Origin: Akkermansiaceae bacterium | GTDB lineage: Bacteria > Verrucomicrobiota > Verrucomicrobiia > Verrucomicrobiales > Akkermansiaceae | NCBI GenBank assembly: GCA_029866215.1 | Contig: JARWZU010000070.1 | Coordinates: 1 to 64,000 of the forward strand | DNA length: 64,000 nt | Direction of reading: 5' to 3' | In this document: positions 35,625 to 45,236 of the stretch, piece by piece | Layout: the number at the start of each line of letters is the position of its first letter | Position numbering within the stretch: position 1 is the stretch's first letter | Notes under the pieces: model-generated | Seen by the model: only the letters and a program-made list of their open reading frames with translations | Database searches by the model: none | What the model was told of the DNA's origin: nothing | Made by a program: the position numbers and the translations under genes

Positions 35625-36842
35625 TTAGCGCAGCATGGAGACTGCCTTGGTGGTGGCTACGGCCAGCGCATCGATGTCGTTCTGAGAGTTGTAGAGGGCA
35701 AACGACGCCCGCACGGTGCCCGTCATTCCAAATCGCGCCATGAGCGGCTGGCAGCAATGATGACCCGTCCGGACCGCCACGCCCATCTGATCGAGCAGTG
35801 TACCTAGGTCGTAGTGATGGATGCCTTCCACCTGAAAGGATAGCGAACCCGCGCGGTCATCTGGACCAAAGAAACGGATGCCCGAAATCTTCGAGAGTGC
35901 CGCCGCCGCCGAGCGGATCAATGCTTGTTCGTGCACCTCGATTTCCTCCAAGCCAAGGCCATTGACGAAGTCGATTGCCGCTGCAAGCGCGATGACCCCC
36001 TCGATGTTGGGCGTGCCCGCCTCATACTTGAATGGGAGCACGTTGTAGCTGGACTTCTCGAAGGTGACCTCTTTGATCATTTCCCCCCCACCCCGCCATG
36101 GCGGCAAGCGATCCAGCAACGCAGCACGTCCCCACAAGACGCCGATGCCGGTGGGCGCATAAATTTTGTGGCCGGAAAACACCAAAAAATCGATGTCCAG
36201 AGCCTGCACGTCGATCTGCGTGTGGGCGACCGCTTGGGCAGCATCCAGCATCACCAGCGCTCCGACCGCTTTGGCCGCCGCTGCCATTTCGGCGACCGGA
36301 TTGACGGTGCCGAACGAATTGGAAATCCACGTCAGCGAGAGGATACGGGTCCTCTCGTTCAGAAGCGCACCGTATGCCGCCTGGTCGAGGACGCCGTCTT
36401 CGTCGCAAGGGATCACCTTGAGAACCGCGCCAGTCCGTTCGCAAAGCATCTGCCACGGCACGATGTTGGAATGGTGCTCTAGGGTCGAAATAAGCACCTC
36501 GTCGCCCGATTGGATAAGTCCCGAGAGCGCGAGAACGTTGGCAACGAGATTGATCCCATCGGTCGTGCCGGAAGTGAAAATCACCTCGTCGGAGGTGGCG
36601 GCATGGAGGTAGTTCGCGACCGTTTGGCGGGCGTGTTCAAAAGCCTCCGTCGCCTGCCGGGCGAGATGGTGAGTTCCTCGGTGAATGTTCGAATTAATCG
36701 CCTCGTAGTAATGCCGTGAGGCATCAAGCACCACGCGAGGCTTCTGGGTGGTCGCAGCATTGTCTAAATAGATCAATCGCCTACCATGAACCGTCTGATT
36801 CAAAATAGGAAACTCAGGAAGAAGCGAATCGGGTGACAACAT
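35625..36842 (-). CDS. sufS: cysteine desulfurase SufS
   Basis: PLP enzyme that removes sulfur from cysteine as persulfide for Fe-S cluster assembly. The 405-residue protein has the family signatures LIYLDNAATTQKP, the PLP lysine K226 in FSGHKIYAPTG, RGGGEMI, and the catalytic Cys364 in RTGHHCCQPLM, where the usual HHCAQP reads HHCCQP. This is the SufS/CsdB-type group II. It is not beside the scaffold gene found at 53390 in this window, and no sufBCD genes are seen, so partners lie elsewhere. Confidence 0.93.
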   Translation of the reverse strand: MLSPDSLLPEFPILNQTVHGRRLIYLDNAATTQKPRVVLDASRHYYEAINSNIHRGTHHLARQATEAFEHARQTVANYLHAATSDEVIFTSGTTDGINLVANVLALSGLIQSGDEVLISTLEHHSNIVPWQMLCERTGAVLKVIPCDEDGVLDQAAYGALLNERTRILSLTWISNSFGTVNPVAEMAAAAKAVGALVMLDAAQAVAHTQIDVQALDIDFLVFSGHKIYAPTGIGVLWGRAALLDRLPPWRGGGEMIKEVTFEKSSYNVLPFKYEAGTPNIEGVIALAAAIDFVNGLGLEEIEVHEQALIRSAAAALSKISGIRFFGPDDRAGSLSFQVEGIHHYDLGTLLDQMGVAVRTGHHCCQPLMARFGMTGTVRASFALYNSQNDIDALAVATTKAVSMLR

Positions 36843-36997
36843 AGGCGTGGATTCAGGCGGTACGGCCTAACGGCATCAAGGTGGAACAGGTGACCCAAGT
36901 CCGCAATGCCAGAATCACTCGCCGCCCGAGATCAGATCGCACTCGGGCTTTCAAATCCCTCACACTCCGCAGCACCCTGCCTGCGGCCTTGCCACCG

Positions 36998-37243
36998 CTA
37001 ACTGCTCATGCCCCATCCTATCGCTCCAAGCCACCCAGGCGGAAACTCTACTTTCTGAACGGGATCTTTGAGGTAAGCGTCACCCAAGTTGATATAAGTC
37101 GTGCCACCACCGGTCGTAAAACCTTTCACCTCGCCCCGTACTTCCATGACCTCTCCGGCATGTTTCTTAGCGTCCTCGGGGCGGATCGGTTCGCCCGACA
37201 GCGGCAGGGAGATTTGGAGGGACACGAAAGCCAATATCAGCAT
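36998..37243 (-). CDS. small exported protein with OB-fold-like region, possibly truncated
   Basis: 81-residue protein with a short N-terminal signal (MLILAFVSLQISLPLSG). The body resembles the OB-fold of exported DNA-binding-like proteins, with HAGEVMEVRGEVKGFTTGGGTTYINLGDAY, but it ends in a non-family tail (WLGAIGWGMSS) instead of the final strands, so it is possibly frameshifted or truncated. The frame stays open upstream through the 20-21-bp array, but the ATG at 37243 gives the signal peptide and is preferred. Confidence 0.45.
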   Translation of the reverse strand: MLILAFVSLQISLPLSGEPIRPEDAKKHAGEVMEVRGEVKGFTTGGGTTYINLGDAYLKDPVQKVEFPPGWLGAIGWGMSS

Positions 37244-37330
37244 CGTTTTCACGCTGCACCGGAGCGCGACTCCAGTTTTACTTGGTCTGGGAAAATCGAT
37301 GGCGGATTGGAAGATCATGGCTGGGGATTC

Positions 37331-37620
37331 GGGAAAACGGAGGGTGAGAAGGAGAAAACAGGGCGGGAGACGCTGAAAACGACTTGGAGGCCGTGAAAAC
37401 GAAACGGGTGAGAGTGAAAACGACACCGGAGGGGCGAAAAACGATACCGGAGAGGCCAAAAACGACTCCGGAAGGGCCAAAAACGACTCCGGAGGGGCTA
37501 AAAACAACTTTGAGAGGGCGAAAACGACTCGGGAGAGGCGAAAAACAACTTTGAGAAGGCGAAAACGACACCGGAGAAGCAAAAAACAACTTTGAGAATG
37601 CGAAAACGACTCGGGTGGCG
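37331..37620. repeat. tandem array with phased A-tracts, 20-21 bp period
   Basis: Fourteen imperfect copies of a unit like CGAAAACGACTCCGGAGGGG. The first base of the ACG/ACA that follows each A-tract lies at 37337, 37358, 37379, 37399, 37420, 37441, 37462, 37483, 37504, 37524, 37545, 37565, 37586 and 37606, a spacing of 20 or 21 bp. Each copy carries an A4-A6 tract, so the tracts are phased at about two helical turns and may curve the DNA. There are no spacers of unique sequence. The array lies between the small OB-like gene and the end of the beta-strand-repeat gene. Confidence 0.85.
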
Positions 37621-37631
37621 ACTGAGTCGAA

Positions 37632-40600
37632 TCATGGATTCACGGCCACCCGGTAAAAGCCGGAGCCTGCCGAGGATGAAGCGGTAAATTCGAGAATGGT
37701 TCCGGTGCTGCCGGTTTGCGGCAGGCCAATGTTCACAAACGATCCGCCGTTCAATGTCGGGGAATGTTGGAGTTGATAAGTGTGCCCCGTGTTCGAGTTG
37801 ATACGGACGGTGACGTTGTTGCTCGACCTTGAAACAGAGGTCACACGGACCGAGTTCGCATCTATGATCACCCCGTTGTTCTGGAAACCTTGCGGCGGAG
37901 TGAACGTGCCTGCGTTGATAACATCCAGTGTGCCGTTATTCACAAACGACGAGCTGTTTCCCGTGAAGCGGGCGCCGTTGCTGAAAATGATGAGGCCGTT
38001 GTTGGTGATGCTACCGTTGACCGCAAATGTGCCGCCGCTGAATTGGGCGATGCCCCCGCTTGCCACGGTGAGATTTCCTCCGATGCTCCCGCTGCCAATC
38101 AACCTCCCGCCGGCCTGCACCGTGAGATTACTCGCAACCGAGCCGTCGAGTTGCAGGGTGCCTGCGGTGACGTTCGTGAGGCCGGTGTAGGTGTTGTTGC
38201 CGGTGAGGGTCAGCGTGCCGGCGCCATTCTTGGTCAGGCCACCGCTCGGTGAACCGGCCCGCAGGTTCGCCGCAGCCGTGATATTAAAGCCCGCCGTGTC
38301 GAAAATCGCACCGCCAGACTTCACGTTGTAGGTGGTATTTGCAGTCTGTGTGAAGTCTGTGGCGTTTGCCCTCGCTAGCACTGAGGCTCCATTGAAATTC
38401 ACGGTGCCAGTGAATCCGACACTTTGAAATTGGCTCAATTTAACGGTGCCACCATCCAGGTTGACGGTTCCGACACCTTGACTCACACGGATGCCACCGA
38501 TATCGATAAGTCCACCACTCACAGTCGTTGTTGCCGTGCCACCGTAGGCGTTTAGCAGCCATGCGTTTGATATGTAGGTGCCGCTGGAAACGGTGAGTGT
38601 GCCGGTCTGGAGAGTCACATAACCGGTCGTGCTCAGCGCACCGCCCGCCACCGTGAGGTTGCCGCCATTCAACCACAGACCTGACGTAGAGCTCTGCACT
38701 TCGGTACCCGTAATGTTGAAGGCACCGCTATTGATGTTTACTTGGCCGCTTGTAAGTTTAAAGCCAACTAGCGTGTCTGTATTGCCGACACCGGGGCTGA
38801 ACGTCAAATTGCCGCTTCCCGTTTTGGTCAGGGCACTTCCACCGGACACGAGTCCGGTCAGCGTTGTGCCAGCGGTATTAGAAGTATCAATCGTACTGTT
38901 ACCGGTAACCGAGATTGCTCGGCTGGAACTGAACGCCGAACTCCCCGTGGTCTGAAGCGTGCCGCCATTTAGCGTAATAGCGCCGCCACTGCCAAGGTTC
39001 ACGTCAGTTGAGACTGATAATGCGCCCGCGTTGATCGTTGTCGCTCCGGTGTAGGTGCTGCTGCCAGAGAGAGTCAGCGTACCGGTACCATTCTTGGTAA
39101 GGCCGCCACTCGGTGAACCGGCCAGCAGGGCCGCCGGAGCCGTGATGTTAAAGCCCGCCGTGTCGATGATCGCACCGCCAGACTTTACGTTGTAGGTGGT
39201 ATTTGCAGCCTGGGTGAAGTCTGTGGTGCTTATCTTGGCTTGTACCGTGGCTCCATTGAAATTCACGGTGCCAGTTGAAGTAGGGTTCCCCCCCTGAAAT
39301 CCCCACAATTTGAGGGTGCCATCATCTAGGTTGACGGTTCCTGTTCCATTTCCTGCACTCACACGCAAGACACCATCGATATCGAAAAGTCCACCACTCA
39401 CCGTCGTTGTGGCAATACCCCAGTAGGCATTCTGCAGCGATCCCTTTGATGCGTAAGTGCCGCTGGCGACGGTGAGTGCGCCATTATTGAGGACAACATA
39501 ACCCACGGTAGACAAAGCGCCACCATCCACCGTGAGGTTGCCGCCATTCAACGACAGACCCAGCGAAGCATCTTGCCATCCGCTACCCGTCACGCTGAAA
39601 TTACCGCTCGTCAGGTTCACCGCACCGCTCACGATTTTAAGCCCCGTCAGCGTGTCCGTGTAGCCGGTCCCGGGGCTGAACGTCAAACTGCCGCTTCCCT
39701 TTTTGGTCAAGCCCCCGGAACTGGTGAGCACTCCAGTCAGCGTGGTACCCGACGCGTTGGAGGCGTCAATGGTACTGTTACCGGTAACCGAGATTGCTCG
39801 GCTGGAACTGAACGCCGAACTCCCCGTGGTCTGAAGCGTGCCGCCATTGAGAATAATGCCGCCGCCATTGCCAAGGTTCGCGTCAATTGAGACCGACAGA
39901 TTGCCAGAGCGAATGGTTGTGTTGCCGGTGTAAGTGCTATTGCCGGAAAGCGTCAAGGTGCCGGATGCAAAGTGGGTGAGGCTGCCGTTCCCGCTGATTG
40001 CGCCACTGATCGCCATGTTGCCCGAGCCAGCCACGGTGAGAGGGAAGCCGCCATTGCTCACGGCACCGGTGCCGAGAGTGAGCAGGTTGGTAGAGTTATT
40101 GGTCCATGACTGAGCCGCGCCCAGGGTGACCGGGGCGGAGATGGTATTTGCACCTGAGCCGGAGTTGACAGTGATACCGCCGTTGTTGATTTGCAGAGTT
40201 CCTCCAGAGCCCGCGCCGATGCTCGATCCGGCGGTATTGGAGCTGCCGGTGCCGGTAAAGGTCAGGCCGTTGATGGTAAATGCCTGATCCAGCGTGGTGT
40301 TGAGGTTACCCGCCGAGTTTGCCACCATGAAAACGTCGCTCACCGAACTGGGCAACTCAAACGTGTTGGTGGCTCCGGTAGCTTCGCTGGTAAAATTCGT
40401 ATTCAGCGTCCCGCTATTCTGTGATTTCCAACTCGCATCGATGCTGCCCTGCCAATAGAAGGGCGGAATCGTCGCACCGGCCTCAAACGAAAGAATTACC
40501 GCCGTGTCGGTGGAGGTGGCAAGGCTCGTGTGATAAGGGCTCCCCCCGATCATGAAGTTTCTGGGAGCAAGTTTGAATTTGGCTGCGCCGCCCAGACCGC

Positions 40601-42566
40601 TTGCCGCAGTTATGAGGGTGTAAGTCTTCGTGCTGTCCGAGGGAGCGGCGAGGAAGTTTGTGACAATCACGGGGAGCTTCGTTTCGACGATGGCTCCGCC
40701 GGAAATGGCCAGCCTGTCGCTCGTCTGGTTGGCTGTAGCAATGTCAAACGTTAGAACCGGAGACGCGGCATTGACATCGCCACTCGACAGCCTTGCCCCG
40801 CCCACGTTGACAATGCTGGTGAATGTATCGGCCATCGTGAAGTTCGCGCCGGTATACAGCGTCAGGTAGTTCAGCCCGTTCGAGGTGCCGCTTGCGTTCT
40901 GACGGATGGCTAGGGTGCCGGAAGAGAAGACCGGAACCCAGGTGTTAGTGAGGTTGCCGCCGTTTCCCAGCTTCAGCGAACCGGCTTTGACCGCGGTCAT
41001 GCCCGTATGGGTGTTGCTGCCGGTGAGAGTCAGCGTGCCGGCGCCGGTTTTGTTAAGACCGCCAGAGCCAGTGATCACCGAAGCAATCTCCGCATCCACA
41101 TTCACGTTAAACCCGCTGATGCCAGGGTAGGCGGGCAGGGCGAGCGTGCCACCCATGAGCTTGTAGCCGGCAGTGTCAAAGCAAAGCGCCGTCAAACTGT
41201 CGGCCAGCGTCTGCGTGCCGGAGACCGTGACCGTGCCCACGCCTGTAGCGCCGAATACCGCATCGGCACCGGAAGTCCAGACCGCCCCACCCCAGTTGGT
41301 GGAGGTGGTGTTCCAAAGAAAATCTCCGGCGCCGTTGTTCCATGCAGCCGCGGCATTTTTGTTAACCACAAATGGCTGGGGAATGGAGGTCCGCTCGTTG
41401 CCCGACGCGTCGCGGGCAATCGCAGTCACTCCTCTGCCGCCCCAGGGCCGGACTGCGCGGACCGACATGGACCCACCTTTATCGACGGTTCCTAGCTTAA
41501 AGGCGCCATCATAGACATCTGCTGAAGTCCAATTCGGAAACGCATTCGAATCCACTGCCACCCTGAACTCGATCTCCTGAGACGCTGAGAAAAGCGGACC
41601 GCCCACGGCCGTTACCGTTACCGCCGGGTTATAAGTGGCAAATCCCCGGTAGAGATTGGCGACGTCCGCATCCATCAGCCAGCAGGCGGTGGTTTTGGTG
41701 CCCGAATAAGCAGCATAAGGGTAAACCGTGCCAGATAGCCCACCGCTGACTGTCGGCTTTGCAGCTAGCCAACCGTTGGACTCAGACAAATCCAGCAGGG
41801 TGACCGGACCGAGGAGCGGCGTCACTCCGGCAGGATAACGCGCCCGAATGGCATGATCAAAAAAAGTGAAAAACAGGCCGTTGACGTTCCCCTCGACATG
41901 CCCGGCATTCTGTTCAACGGCAAGGGCGCAGAGCCCTCCCCTGAGGCGGTTTGAGTCGAACCTGTCAATGATCCCCGTGCGGCCTGCTCCGAGATCAAAT
42001 TGACCGCCTACGGCAATAGACGGTGTCTTCAGAGCGGCTGAAGACAGAGGGTCGGGAACATAAAATGCTCCCTTATTCATGATGTAGGCAATCACTCGCT
42101 CCGGGATCTTGGTATTGATTCCATAAGCGATCTGCCCGCCACCCGACCACCCAGCGAGAACAAACGGCAGATTCGCGATTTCAGGACGGTTGCTTGCCGT
42201 TGCATACCAAGCGAGATCCGCCAGGAGCATCGGCACTTCCGCATTCACATCATTAGCTGATTGGCAAATGTATAGAGAAGTGCCCATCAGCGCAAAGTCA
42301 TGTGCACGTGCCAATGCCTGCCAGTCCGTCTCCTCGGTCCTATTGCGTTGATCTCCATTAGCGCCGTTACCGAGAACAATAACACCCCTGATGGTGGCCT
42401 CGGTCTTCGGGATCCACAATCGGGTGTTGTGGACAAACCCACGATAAGACGGCGACAAGGTCGCGTTATAATACGTGCCCTGTTGTGCCCTAGCCAACCC
42501 GCTCAAGCACAGAAGTGGGATGGCAAGTAGCCAAGTGGCAATCGAAGCAAACATACGTGATTTCAT
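37632..42566 (-). CDS. secreted alpha/beta-hydrolase fused to autotransporter-associated beta-strand repeats
   Basis: 1644-residue exported protein. Residues 1-27 are a signal peptide (ending SGLARA). Residues about 35-290 form an alpha/beta-hydrolase-like domain with the nucleophile elbow GWSGGG and a candidate His in NAGHVEGN, suggesting an esterase-type enzyme. From about 420 on it is a long beta-helix with four autotransporter-associated repeats (GGLxKxGxGTLTLxGxxxYTG) near 505, 862, 1152 and 1440. The final ~70 residues (YQLQHSPTLNGG...FYRVAVNP) are the phylum-typical C-terminus in place of an outer-membrane barrel. Probably surface-exposed or secreted; substrate unknown. Upstream 42567-42809 shows no other gene. 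Confidence 0.88.
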   Translation of the reverse strand: MKSRMFASIATWLLAIPLLCLSGLARAQQGTYYNATLSPSYRGFVHNTRLWIPKTEATIRGVIVLGNGANGDQRNRTEETDWQALARAHDFALMGTSLYICQSANDVNAEVPMLLADLAWYATASNRPEIANLPFVLAGWSGGGQIAYGINTKIPERVIAYIMNKGAFYVPDPLSSAALKTPSIAVGGQFDLGAGRTGIIDRFDSNRLRGGLCALAVEQNAGHVEGNVNGLFFTFFDHAIRARYPAGVTPLLGPVTLLDLSESNGWLAAKPTVSGGLSGTVYPYAAYSGTKTTACWLMDADVANLYRGFATYNPAVTVTAVGGPLFSASQEIEFRVAVDSNAFPNWTSADVYDGAFKLGTVDKGGSMSVRAVRPWGGRGVTAIARDASGNERTSIPQPFVVNKNAAAAWNNGAGDFLWNTTSTNWGGAVWTSGADAVFGATGVGTVTVSGTQTLADSLTALCFDTAGYKLMGGTLALPAYPGISGFNVNVDAEIASVITGSGGLNKTGAGTLTLTGSNTHTGMTAVKAGSLKLGNGGNLTNTWVPVFSSGTLAIRQNASGTSNGLNYLTLYTGANFTMADTFTSIVNVGGARLSSGDVNAASPVLTFDIATANQTSDRLAISGGAIVETKLPVIVTNFLAAPSDSTKTYTLITAASGLGGAAKFKLAPRNFMIGGSPYHTSLATSTDTAVILSFEAGATIPPFYWQGSIDASWKSQNSGTLNTNFTSEATGATNTFELPSSVSDVFMVANSAGNLNTTLDQAFTINGLTFTGTGSSNTAGSSIGAGSGGTLQINNGGITVNSGSGANTISAPVTLGAAQSWTNNSTNLLTLGTGAVSNGGFPLTVAGSGNMAISGAISGNGSLTHFASGTLTLSGNSTYTGNTTIRSGNLSVSIDANLGNGGGIILNGGTLQTTGSSAFSSSRAISVTGNSTIDASNASGTTLTGVLTSSGGLTKKGSGSLTFSPGTGYTDTLTGLKIVSGAVNLTSGNFSVTGSGWQDASLGLSLNGGNLTVDGGALSTVGYVVLNNGALTVASGTYASKGSLQNAYWGIATTTVSGGLFDIDGVLRVSAGNGTGTVNLDDGTLKLWGFQGGNPTSTGTVNFNGATVQAKISTTDFTQAANTTYNVKSGGAIIDTAGFNITAPAALLAGSPSGGLTKNGTGTLTLSGSSTYTGATTINAGALSVSTDVNLGSGGAITLNGGTLQTTGSSAFSSSRAISVTGNSTIDTSNTAGTTLTGLVSGGSALTKTGSGNLTFSPGVGNTDTLVGFKLTSGQVNINSGAFNITGTEVQSSTSGLWLNGGNLTVAGGALSTTGYVTLQTGTLTVSSGTYISNAWLLNAYGGTATTTVSGGLIDIGGIRVSQGVGTVNLDGGTVKLSQFQSVGFTGTVNFNGASVLARANATDFTQTANTTYNVKSGGAIFDTAGFNITAAANLRAGSPSGGLTKNGAGTLTLTGNNTYTGLTNVTAGTLQLDGSVASNLTVQAGGRLIGSGSIGGNLTVASGGIAQFSGGTFAVNGSITNNGLIIFSNGARFTGNSSSFVNNGTLDVINAGTFTPPQGFQNNGVIIDANSVRVTSVSRSSNNVTVRINSNTGHTYQLQHSPTLNGGSFVNIGLPQTGSTGTILEFTASSSAGSGFYRVAVNP
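38150..39937 (-). repeat. in-frame tandem duplication inside the beta-strand-repeat gene (~879-bp unit)
   Basis: Two copies of a unit of about 293 codons. The best-conserved stretch, 38893-38969, is identical over 77 nt to 39772-39848, an offset of exactly 879 bp, which is a multiple of three. Other parts of the units have diverged, so the duplication is not recent everywhere, with patches kept identical or re-homogenised. Confidence 0.85.
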
Positions 42567-42809
42567 AGAATTGAATGACGGGCAGACGAAGTGAATGAGA
42601 GTGTGGAACTAACATCATCTGTGTTACCCTACACACCGGCCCGGTTCTGTATATAAGCCTCTGGTCGTATTTTTTGCGCTGTTTAAATTCTCCGAGTTGG
42701 CCGAAGGTACCTTCTCAGCAAGGCTGGATTGCAGGACACGCTCATCGTTTGGTGAAATGGTGATGCCTAGTGATTCAATACAGGCCCCCCCTCTCCCCCA
42801 CCTGAAAAT

Positions 42810-43805
42810 CTAATCATCCGCTAAAATTGCATTGATCCGCTCGAGTTCCTCGGTCGTGAATTGAGCCGAGCTCGCGGCGGCAACGCACTGGTCGACCTGA
42901 TGCGTCTTGCTAGCACCGATGATGGCGCTTGTGACTCGCGGATCGCGGAGCACCCATGCGATGGCCATCGAGGCGAGCGGCTGCCCGCGCTCGGCTGCCA
43001 GTCCAGCCAGCGCGCGGATCTTTACCAGTTTGGCCTCATTGACATCATCCCGTTTGAGAAAACCAGTTGGCTTGGCCGCACGGGCATCCGATGGAATCCC
43101 CTGCAAGTAGCGGTCGGTGAGAAGCCCCTGTGCGAGTGGCGAAAAAACCGCAGCACCGATTTTCTCCCTGCCAACGACATCGAGCAAACCTCGCTCAGGC
43201 GTCCGCTCGAACATGCTGTATTTCGGTTGGTGAACGACGCACGGGGTGCCCAACTCACGCAAGATGGCACACGCACGCACGGTATCCTCTGGCGAATAGT
43301 TTGAAATCGCAGCGTAGAGCGCCTTGCCAGATTTCACCGCCGTCGCAAGCGCACCCATGGTCTCTTTCATCGGGGTGTTCGGGTCTCGCCGGTGACTGTA
43401 AAAAATATCCACGTAGGGAATGCCCATCCGCTTGAGCGACTGGTCCAACGATGCCAGCAAGTATTTGCGCGAGCCAAAATCACCATGCGGCCCGGGCCAC
43501 ATCGTGTAGCCTGCCTTGGTCGAAATGATCAGTTCATCGCGATAATCGCCCAGATCCTCGCGCAGAATTCGCCCGAAAGTCTCCTCTGCCGATCCAGGAA
43601 CCGGCCCGTAGTTGTTGGCTAAATCGAAATGCGTCACTCCAAGGTCAAAGGCGCGAAGGGCAATCGCGCGCGCATTTTCCAAATCGTCCACACTCCCAAA
43701 GTTATGCCAGAGGCCCAGGGAAATTTTGGGCAAATGAAGCCCCGAATTCCCGCAACGAGCTTGAAAAGACAAATCCGCGTAGCGCGAAGGACTGGCGAGG
43801 TGCAT
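42810..43805 (-). CDS. aldo/keto reductase (YghZ/KvbB-like)
   Basis: 331-residue NADPH-dependent aldo/keto reductase, cytoplasmic. TIM-barrel signatures are present: GLWHNFG, the catalytic set Asp/Tyr in FDLANNYGP, Lys in ELIISTKAGY and His in YSHRRDP, then SNYSPED and the cofactor-binding SAIIGASKTHQVDQ. It resembles the YghZ subgroup acting on glyceraldehyde or methylglyoxal-type substrates. The start is ATG 43805; the frame is open to 44048 but that part overlaps gltX. Divergent from gltX with 112 bp between starts. Confidence 0.9.
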   Translation of the reverse strand: MHLASPSRYADLSFQARCGNSGLHLPKISLGLWHNFGSVDDLENARAIALRAFDLGVTHFDLANNYGPVPGSAEETFGRILREDLGDYRDELIISTKAGYTMWPGPHGDFGSRKYLLASLDQSLKRMGIPYVDIFYSHRRDPNTPMKETMGALATAVKSGKALYAAISNYSPEDTVRACAILRELGTPCVVHQPKYSMFERTPERGLLDVVGREKIGAAVFSPLAQGLLTDRYLQGIPSDARAAKPTGFLKRDDVNEAKLVKIRALAGLAAERGQPLASMAIAWVLRDPRVTSAIIGASKTHQVDQCVAAASSAQFTTEELERINAILADD

Positions 43806-43917
43806 GAACACAACCAAGCGAGAATTGGACGAATTGACCAGCGGCAAAAGCCAGCGAAGCACACCCCTGTCCTTCTCCTGCTTGCGCATGGCCCATCTGC
43901 CACCTACAACCTTGGTC

Positions 43918-45228
43918 ATGACCATTCGCACTCGATTCGCTCCGTCGCCCACCGGGTACCTCCATGTTGGCGGAGCACGCACCGCATTATTCAACTGGTT
44001 GTTTGCCCGCAAACACGGCGGCGTTTTCGTCCTCCGAGTGGAGGACACCGACGAAGCAAGAAATACGGAAGAGGCGCGTCAGGCGATTTTTGACGGCATG
44101 CATTGGTTAGGCCTCGACTGGGATGAAGGGCCCGAAGCCGGTGGAAATTTCGGACCATACTTCCAAAGCCAGCGCAGCGAAATTTACGATCGGTGGTTCG
44201 CCAAACTCGTCACCGCAGATCGCGTCTACGAAGATGGCGGCGCGTGGCGATTCCGCTTTGACCGAAAACCGGTAACGATGCACGACTTGGTGTGCGGCGA
44301 GGTCACGATCGATTACCGCGACGAATCGAACACCCCAGACATGGTGGTGAAGCGCTCCGATGGTTCTTATGTATTCCATTTCGTCAATGTGGTGGACGAT
44401 CTCGAAATGGAAATCACTCACGTAATCCGAGGCGAAGACCACCTCATGAATACGCCCAAGCATCTTCAACTCATCGAGGCATTTGGCGCCCAGCCACCGC
44501 ATTACGCACACATCCCACTCATCCTCAACCCCGACGGGTCTAAAATGTCAAAGCGCGATGCAGGTGCCGCGGTTTCGGACTACCCGAGGCAAGGATTTCT
44601 GCCCGGAGCCGTGGTAAATTTCATCGCATTGCTCGGATGGAACCCAAAGACCGAACAAGAAATTTTCAACCTAACCGAACTAGTCGAGCGCTTCTCACTG
44701 GAGCAGGTCAACCGCTCGCCCGGTCGCTTCGATCTCGAAAAATGCAAATGGGTGAACCAGCAGCATCTGCTCGGCTTGAGTGTCGATGACTTTGCGGCTG
44801 CAGCAAAACCCATGGTTGTAGCTGCTGGCTTGCCCATTCCTGCCAACTTCACTGAGGTGGTCCAAGCCGTTAAAGACAAGGTCCGTCTGTTCAGTGAGGT
44901 CCCAGCGGCGTTAGACTTCCTGCTCAAAGATGAGTTCTCTTACGAAGATGAGGCGGTCGAGAAGGTACGCGCCAATGCCACAGCAACCGCTTTGTTTGGA
45001 GATCTAGCAGATGCCTTCAAGGATCTCTCAGAGTGGTCGGCAGACGCGGCCAAAGCCGCACTAACCACCACCGCACAAGCTGCCGGAGCAAAGCCAGGAC
45101 AGTTGATGTTCCCTTTGCGAGTCGCACTTTCCGGCCGAGGCCATGGGCCCGACCTTGGTGACATGCTTAAATTGTTAGGCCAAGATCGCTGCGTGCTACG
45201 CATCCGCCAGCTCATTAAAATGATCTAA
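43918..45228 (+). CDS. gltX: glutamyl-tRNA synthetase
   Basis: Charges tRNA(Glu) with glutamate. Class I synthetase with the HIGH variant YLHVGGAR (13-20) and SKMSKRD (about 207-213). RTRFAPSPTG at the N-terminus, the GEDHLMNTPKH region and the LLGWNPKTEQEIF region are typical. The 436-residue length is at the short end of the family, the C-terminal anticodon-binding part being compact. The start is ATG 43918. It is followed by aroE after 8 bp, so both are on one transcript. Whether it also charges tRNA(Gln) cannot be read. Confidence 0.93.
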   Translation: MTIRTRFAPSPTGYLHVGGARTALFNWLFARKHGGVFVLRVEDTDEARNTEEARQAIFDGMHWLGLDWDEGPEAGGNFGPYFQSQRSEIYDRWFAKLVTADRVYEDGGAWRFRFDRKPVTMHDLVCGEVTIDYRDESNTPDMVVKRSDGSYVFHFVNVVDDLEMEITHVIRGEDHLMNTPKHLQLIEAFGAQPPHYAHIPLILNPDGSKMSKRDAGAAVSDYPRQGFLPGAVVNFIALLGWNPKTEQEIFNLTELVERFSLEQVNRSPGRFDLEKCKWVNQQHLLGLSVDDFAAAAKPMVVAAGLPIPANFTEVVQAVKDKVRLFSEVPAALDFLLKDEFSYEDEAVEKVRANATATALFGDLADAFKDLSEWSADAAKAALTTTAQAAGAKPGQLMFPLRVALSGRGHGPDLGDMLKLLGQDRCVLRIRQLIKMI

Positions 45229-45236
45229 TAAAATTC

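Noticed and set aside
36998-37582. Longer 194-codon reading of the small exported protein, extended through the phased A-tract array
   Set aside because: The added 113 residues are array-encoded repeats; the ATG at 37243 directly gives a signal peptide.
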